Origin: an uncultured Clostridium sp.
GTDB taxonomy: Bacteria > Bacillota > Clostridia > TANB77 > CAG-508
Length of the DNA: 8,080 nt
Assembly (NCBI GenBank): GCA_900556345.1
Contig: USOM01000032.1
Coordinates: 1 to 8,080 of the forward strand
Direction of reading: 5' to 3'
A program made the position numbers and the translations under genes. How positions within the stretch are numbered: position 1 is the stretch's first letter; every line of letters starts with the position of its first letter. Below are positions 5,672 through 8,080 of this stretch, piece after piece. The notes beneath the pieces are model-generated. The model made no database searches and was not told the origin of the DNA. It worked only from the letters and a program-made list of their open reading frames with translations.

Positions 5672-6532
5672 TTATTTAAAATATTCTTCTATCATATCCA
5701 CCAAATTCCTTAATTCTTTTGACCTCTCGCTATTCAAATATATTCCAAATTCAATTCTTCCCAATTTCAAATCTGTTTTAACTTCAACTAATCCAAATTT
5801 TTCATAATCATCTTCATCAATATATTCTCTGGTTATCAAACCTATTGCTTTTCCTGAAGATGCAAGTTCTAATATTGTTTTATAGCTACTATTTTTTAAC
5901 TTTAAATTTTTGCCATCTGTTAATTTTTTTAGTCTTTCTACAGCTTGAGCATAAACTCTAGGTACATATATAATTTGATTCTCTATATTTTCAATCGTTA
6001 ATTTCTTATTTGCTATTTCAGAGTTTTTGCTTGCAATTAATACATCATTTAAGTATCCTAATTTTATGTATTTAATATTTTTAGAAACAGGTATATCTAT
6101 CTTTTTAGAAAATACTATATCAATTTCCTTATTCTCCAATTTTTCTAACATTTTAGATGTTTCCTCACATATTAAATTCAGATTCACCTCTGGATATTTT
6201 AAACAGTATTCATTTATAACTTTTCCAAACACACAACTTCCCATATGGTTATGTGTACCAATATTAATTATTTTTTCTTTTCCAATTTGTTTATCTATTT
6301 TATTTAATTCCTCTATTGGATTTTTCAATTTTTCATATAATTTTTTCCCATCTTCAGTTAATATAAGACCTTTGCTTTTTCTTTCGAATAAAACTAAAGA
6401 TAATTGATTTTCTAAATTTTTTATTTGTTTTGTAACTGCTGGCTGTGAGATATTTAATTTTTCACTCGCCTTTGTTATATTTTCTTCTTTTGCTACCTCT
6501 ATAAATACTCTATATAGTTCAAAATCAATCAT
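5672..6532 (-). CDS. LysR-family transcriptional regulator
   Basis: This is a DNA-binding activator/repressor of 286 residues, normal LysR length. The N-terminal winged helix-turn-helix spans about 1-60, with FIEVAKEENITKASEKLNIS (10-29), the recognition helix SQPAVTKQIKNLE (29-41) and LFERKSKGLILTEDG (48-62). The rest is a periplasmic-binding-protein-like effector domain that begins near IINIGTHNHMGS. The effector is not evident. The start is ATG with AGGAG (6540-6544) seven bases upstream. It follows the radical SAM gene by 66 nt, on the same strand. That gap is mostly an inverted repeat (6551-6593), which could be an autoregulatory operator or an mRNA hairpin. LysR genes are often divergent from their targets; here the arrangement is co-directional, so the regulator is probably co-transcribed with the enzyme. 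No clear terminator follows. Confidence 0.93.
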   Translation of the reverse strand: MIDFELYRVFIEVAKEENITKASEKLNISQPAVTKQIKNLENQLSLVLFERKSKGLILTEDGKKLYEKLKNPIEELNKIDKQIGKEKIINIGTHNHMGSCVFGKVINEYCLKYPEVNLNLICEETSKMLEKLENKEIDIVFSKKIDIPVSKNIKYIKLGYLNDVLIASKNSEIANKKLTIENIENQIIYVPRVYAQAVERLKKLTDGKNLKLKNSSYKTILELASSGKAIGLITREYIDEDDYEKFGLVEVKTDLKLGRIEFGIYLNSERSKELRNLVDMIEEYFK

Positions 6533-6550
6533 TTTTTCTCTCCTTCATAT

Positions 6551-6593
6551 TATTACTCCAAGGTATAGAGGCTATCCATACCTTAGAGTAATA
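6551..6593. promoter_or_regulatory. Long inverted repeat between the radical SAM gene and lysR
   Basis: The arms 6551-6566 and 6578-6593 are 16 bp with a single mismatch, separated by 11 nt. In minus-strand RNA the mismatch becomes a G-U wobble, so the stem is fully paired. In plus-strand RNA it would be C-A. There is no T-tract on either side, which argues against an intrinsic terminator. It lies 5 nt after the radical SAM stop and just before the lysR ribosome binding site. Confidence 0.7.
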
Positions 6594-6598
6594 AATCT

Positions 6599-7585
6599 TT
6601 AAATAAATTTTAAAAGATAGGAAAAAGCTAATTTTATTTCATCATCATTACATTTGTTAAGGTTAAATCTAATTTTTTCATTTTTGCACCCTGACAAATG
6701 TAATACTAAATTCGATGATAAAAATAAACTAAACACTCCTTCTCTGCATTCTCCCTTTTTGTAATAATTGCAGCTTTCTTTGCAGAATTTTGCATATTTT
6801 GCACCTCTTTCAGAGTCTTTTACCTGAACCCAGTTTTCCTTTCTAAAATATGCACTCATTGGAATCCCATTACCTTTTCCAATCATTTTAGTTGTCCAAT
6901 CAAGGTCTGACTTTTCAGATATTTCCTCTAAAAAACCGTAAAAATTTTTCATAGGTACAAACATAGTTTGCCAGAAATCTAATGCTTCTTTTTCGCATAT
7001 TTCTTTTTTGTTCCCATAGTACTCTGGAAATTTATTAAGATCTAAAAGCTTTACATTTATGCATAAATCATCAAGTGCCTTTAGCACTAAGCTTCTAACC
7101 TCTGGCTCATTTGTTTTTGTTACTACTATGTTGTACCTAACAGGAATTTCATTGTTTCTTAGAATTCTTGTGATCTTTATCACATCTTCCGAGAGAAATT
7201 TTGGAAAATACATCCCATCAATATATTCTGATATACTATCAACACTAAAAACGATATCTAATCTTTTTCTGTATTTTTTTAGTATATTAATATATTTTAA
7301 AATCTTAAAGCCGTTTGTATTTATTCTTATTTTGGTTTGTTCAAATTCCATTATATACTCTATAAGCTTTCCAAAATATGTTACTCCCGTCGGCTCTCCT
7401 CCCGTAATTCTAAAGTTTCTTATTCCTTCTTCTATTGCAACAGCTATTATATTCTTTAGCTTTTCATACGGCATTGTTTGCTGCTTTTCTGATATGCTTT
7501 CTCCTCCTTTTTTGCAATAGAAACATTTGTAGTTGCATTTTGTTGTTATTGCTATTGCTAAGTATGTGTTTCTCCGCTCTTCCAT
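6599..7585 (-). CDS. MoaA-like radical SAM enzyme, substrate unknown
   Basis: This is a radical S-adenosylmethionine enzyme of 328 residues. The [4Fe-4S]/SAM motif C17-x3-C21-x2-C24 (TTKCNYKCFYC) is intact. GGEP at 62-65, INTNGF (88-93) and SVDS (114-117) match the SAM-binding strands of the MoaA-like group. A second cysteine group near the C-terminus (C268, C272, C280, C300, in SCNYYKKGECREGVF...LHLSGC) could hold an auxiliary cluster. Its spacing is not the C-x2-C-x13-C of MoaA, and the protein does not end in the GG of true MoaA. I therefore do not call molybdopterin synthesis. The start is ATG with AGGAGG (7595-7600) nine bases away. A possible weak promoter with an extended -10 lies at 7636-7644. 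It is followed by lysR on the same strand. Fold and radical SAM chemistry are secure; the substrate is unknown. Confidence 0.9.
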   Translation of the reverse strand: MEERRNTYLAIAITTKCNYKCFYCKKGGESISEKQQTMPYEKLKNIIAVAIEEGIRNFRITGGEPTGVTYFGKLIEYIMEFEQTKIRINTNGFKILKYINILKKYRKRLDIVFSVDSISEYIDGMYFPKFLSEDVIKITRILRNNEIPVRYNIVVTKTNEPEVRSLVLKALDDLCINVKLLDLNKFPEYYGNKKEICEKEALDFWQTMFVPMKNFYGFLEEISEKSDLDWTTKMIGKGNGIPMSAYFRKENWVQVKDSERGAKYAKFCKESCNYYKKGECREGVFSLFLSSNLVLHLSGCKNEKIRFNLNKCNDDEIKLAFSYLLKFI

Positions 7586-7635
7586 TTTAGTTGCCCTCCT
7601 AATTATTAGTGCATTTTTCTGCCTTTTATTTGTTT

Positions 7636-7644
7636 ATTTTAGCA
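7636..7644 (-). promoter_or_regulatory. Possible extended -10 promoter for the radical SAM gene
   Basis: TGCTAAAAT on the minus strand (7644-7636) resembles an extended -10 element about 50 nt before the ATG. The -35 region (TTTCCG) is a poor match, so activation by a regulator would be plausible. This is tentative. Confidence 0.4.
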
Positions 7645-7712
7645 TATTTTTTCTTTTTGCGGAAATATCTTTTTGGAGTTTTGTTATAACCTAGAGGAAT
7701 ATCATTTTTTGA

Positions 7713-7750
7713 ATTGGGGACGGTTCCTTTTTCGAAAAATTTTGCCCAAT
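7713..7750. repeat. Single GGGGACGGTTCCTTTTT-type repeat with nested palindrome
   Basis: The outer inverted ends ATTGGG (7713-7718) and CCCAAT (7745-7750) enclose GACGGTTCC and a perfect 12-nt palindrome, TTTTTCGAAAAA (7728-7739). It starts 5 nt past the stop of the upstream gene and belongs to the same repeat family as 1836-1937 and 2534-2568. Confidence 0.7.
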
Positions 7751-7755
7751 AATTT

Positions 7756-8080
7756 TTATTGCATTCTTTCCTTTAACTTAGATAAATTCTTAGATAAACT
7801 TATTACTTCTAATGGTATTTCATTTAATTTATCATTAACAGCTACATAATTGATTATTTCAATATTACTTATATCAATTGCATTTTCTAATTCTTTTATA
7901 ACATAATGAAGTTGCACACAATGAGGAGATTTATCAACTGTAGCAAATATTAGCTTTTTCACTTTTCCTCTTGCTAACATTCCAATTATCTTAGTTACTA
8001 CCATATTCAAGTGTTCTTTTTCTAAGCATACTTCATAAATATTTTCAGAAATTTGCTCAAGTTCTTTATATGCTTTGGGT
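7756..8080 (-). CDS. C-terminal part of an unrecognised protein with an SPHC motif (cut by window edge)
   Basis: The frame is open to the window end without a stop, so the TTG at 8010 is not a start and the gene continues beyond 8080. About 107 residues are visible, beginning PKAYKELEQISENIYEVCLE and ending KNLSKLKERMQ. The most distinctive stretch is GKVKKLIFATVDKSPHCVQLHYVIKELE: a beta strand, an SPHC turn with one cysteine, then a helix containing His. This suggests an alpha/beta fold with a possible metal or redox site. The visible part shows no membrane segment. It is on the same strand as the radical SAM and lysR genes, but 170 nt with a repeat and a possible promoter separate them, so a shared operon is uncertain. 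I do not recognise the family. Confidence 0.75.
   Translation of the reverse strand, partial: PKAYKELEQISENIYEVCLEKEHLNMVVTKIIGMLARGKVKKLIFATVDKSPHCVQLHYVIKELENAIDISNIEIINYVAVNDKLNEIPLEVISLSKNLSKLKERMQ

Noticed and set aside
6599..7585. True MoaA (molybdopterin synthesis)
   Set aside because: The C-terminal cysteine spacing differs, the terminal GG is absent, and no other molybdopterin genes are visible in the window.
7756..8010. Complete 84-residue gene starting at TTG 8010
   Set aside because: The frame continues upstream without a stop to the window edge and reads as protein-like sequence, so it is the end of a longer gene.

Overview
The window reads as chromosomal DNA from a low-GC Bacillota, most likely a clostridial organism. 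The evidence is AT-rich codons, strong AGGAGG-type ribosome binding sites, frequent TTG starts and TTGACA/TATAAT promoters, all in a Firmicutes-type rimP-nusA-ylxR-infB operon. Every gene I accept is on the minus strand, so transcription runs from high to low coordinates. Base composition does not allow a species call.

Left part (1-2591): a translation/transcription housekeeping operon. A sigma-A promoter (2483-2511) and a leader hairpin (2433-2459) precede rimP (ribosome maturation), nusA (transcription elongation/termination), ylxR/rnpM (RNase P modulator) and infB (IF2, 5' part only). ylxQ, usual between ylxR and infB, is absent: ylxR runs directly into infB, which probably starts at a TTG overlapping the ylxR end. 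The rimP-nusA gap carries a tandem cluster of a GGGACCGTTTCTTTTT-type repeat. Related copies lie at 2534-2568 and 7713-7750.

Middle (2592-4962): a two-gene ABC exporter with its own promoter, made of an ATPase of the BcrA/LanF drug and peptide export/immunity type and an ABC-2 permease. The ATPase carries a one-base frameshift in a CCCC run. It cuts off a well-conserved C-terminus that is still fully readable in the next frame and ends overlapping the permease start.

4963-5640: a self-contained unit with a consensus extended -10 promoter, one unrecognised 136-residue Trp/Arg-rich membrane-associated protein and a strong intrinsic terminator. Its codon use differs from its neighbours.

Right part (5672-8080): a LysR-type regulator follows a MoaA-like radical SAM enzyme of unknown substrate. 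A 16-bp-arm inverted repeat separates the two, and they are probably co-transcribed. Upstream is the 3' end of an unrecognised gene with a Cys-containing SPHC motif, cut by the window edge.
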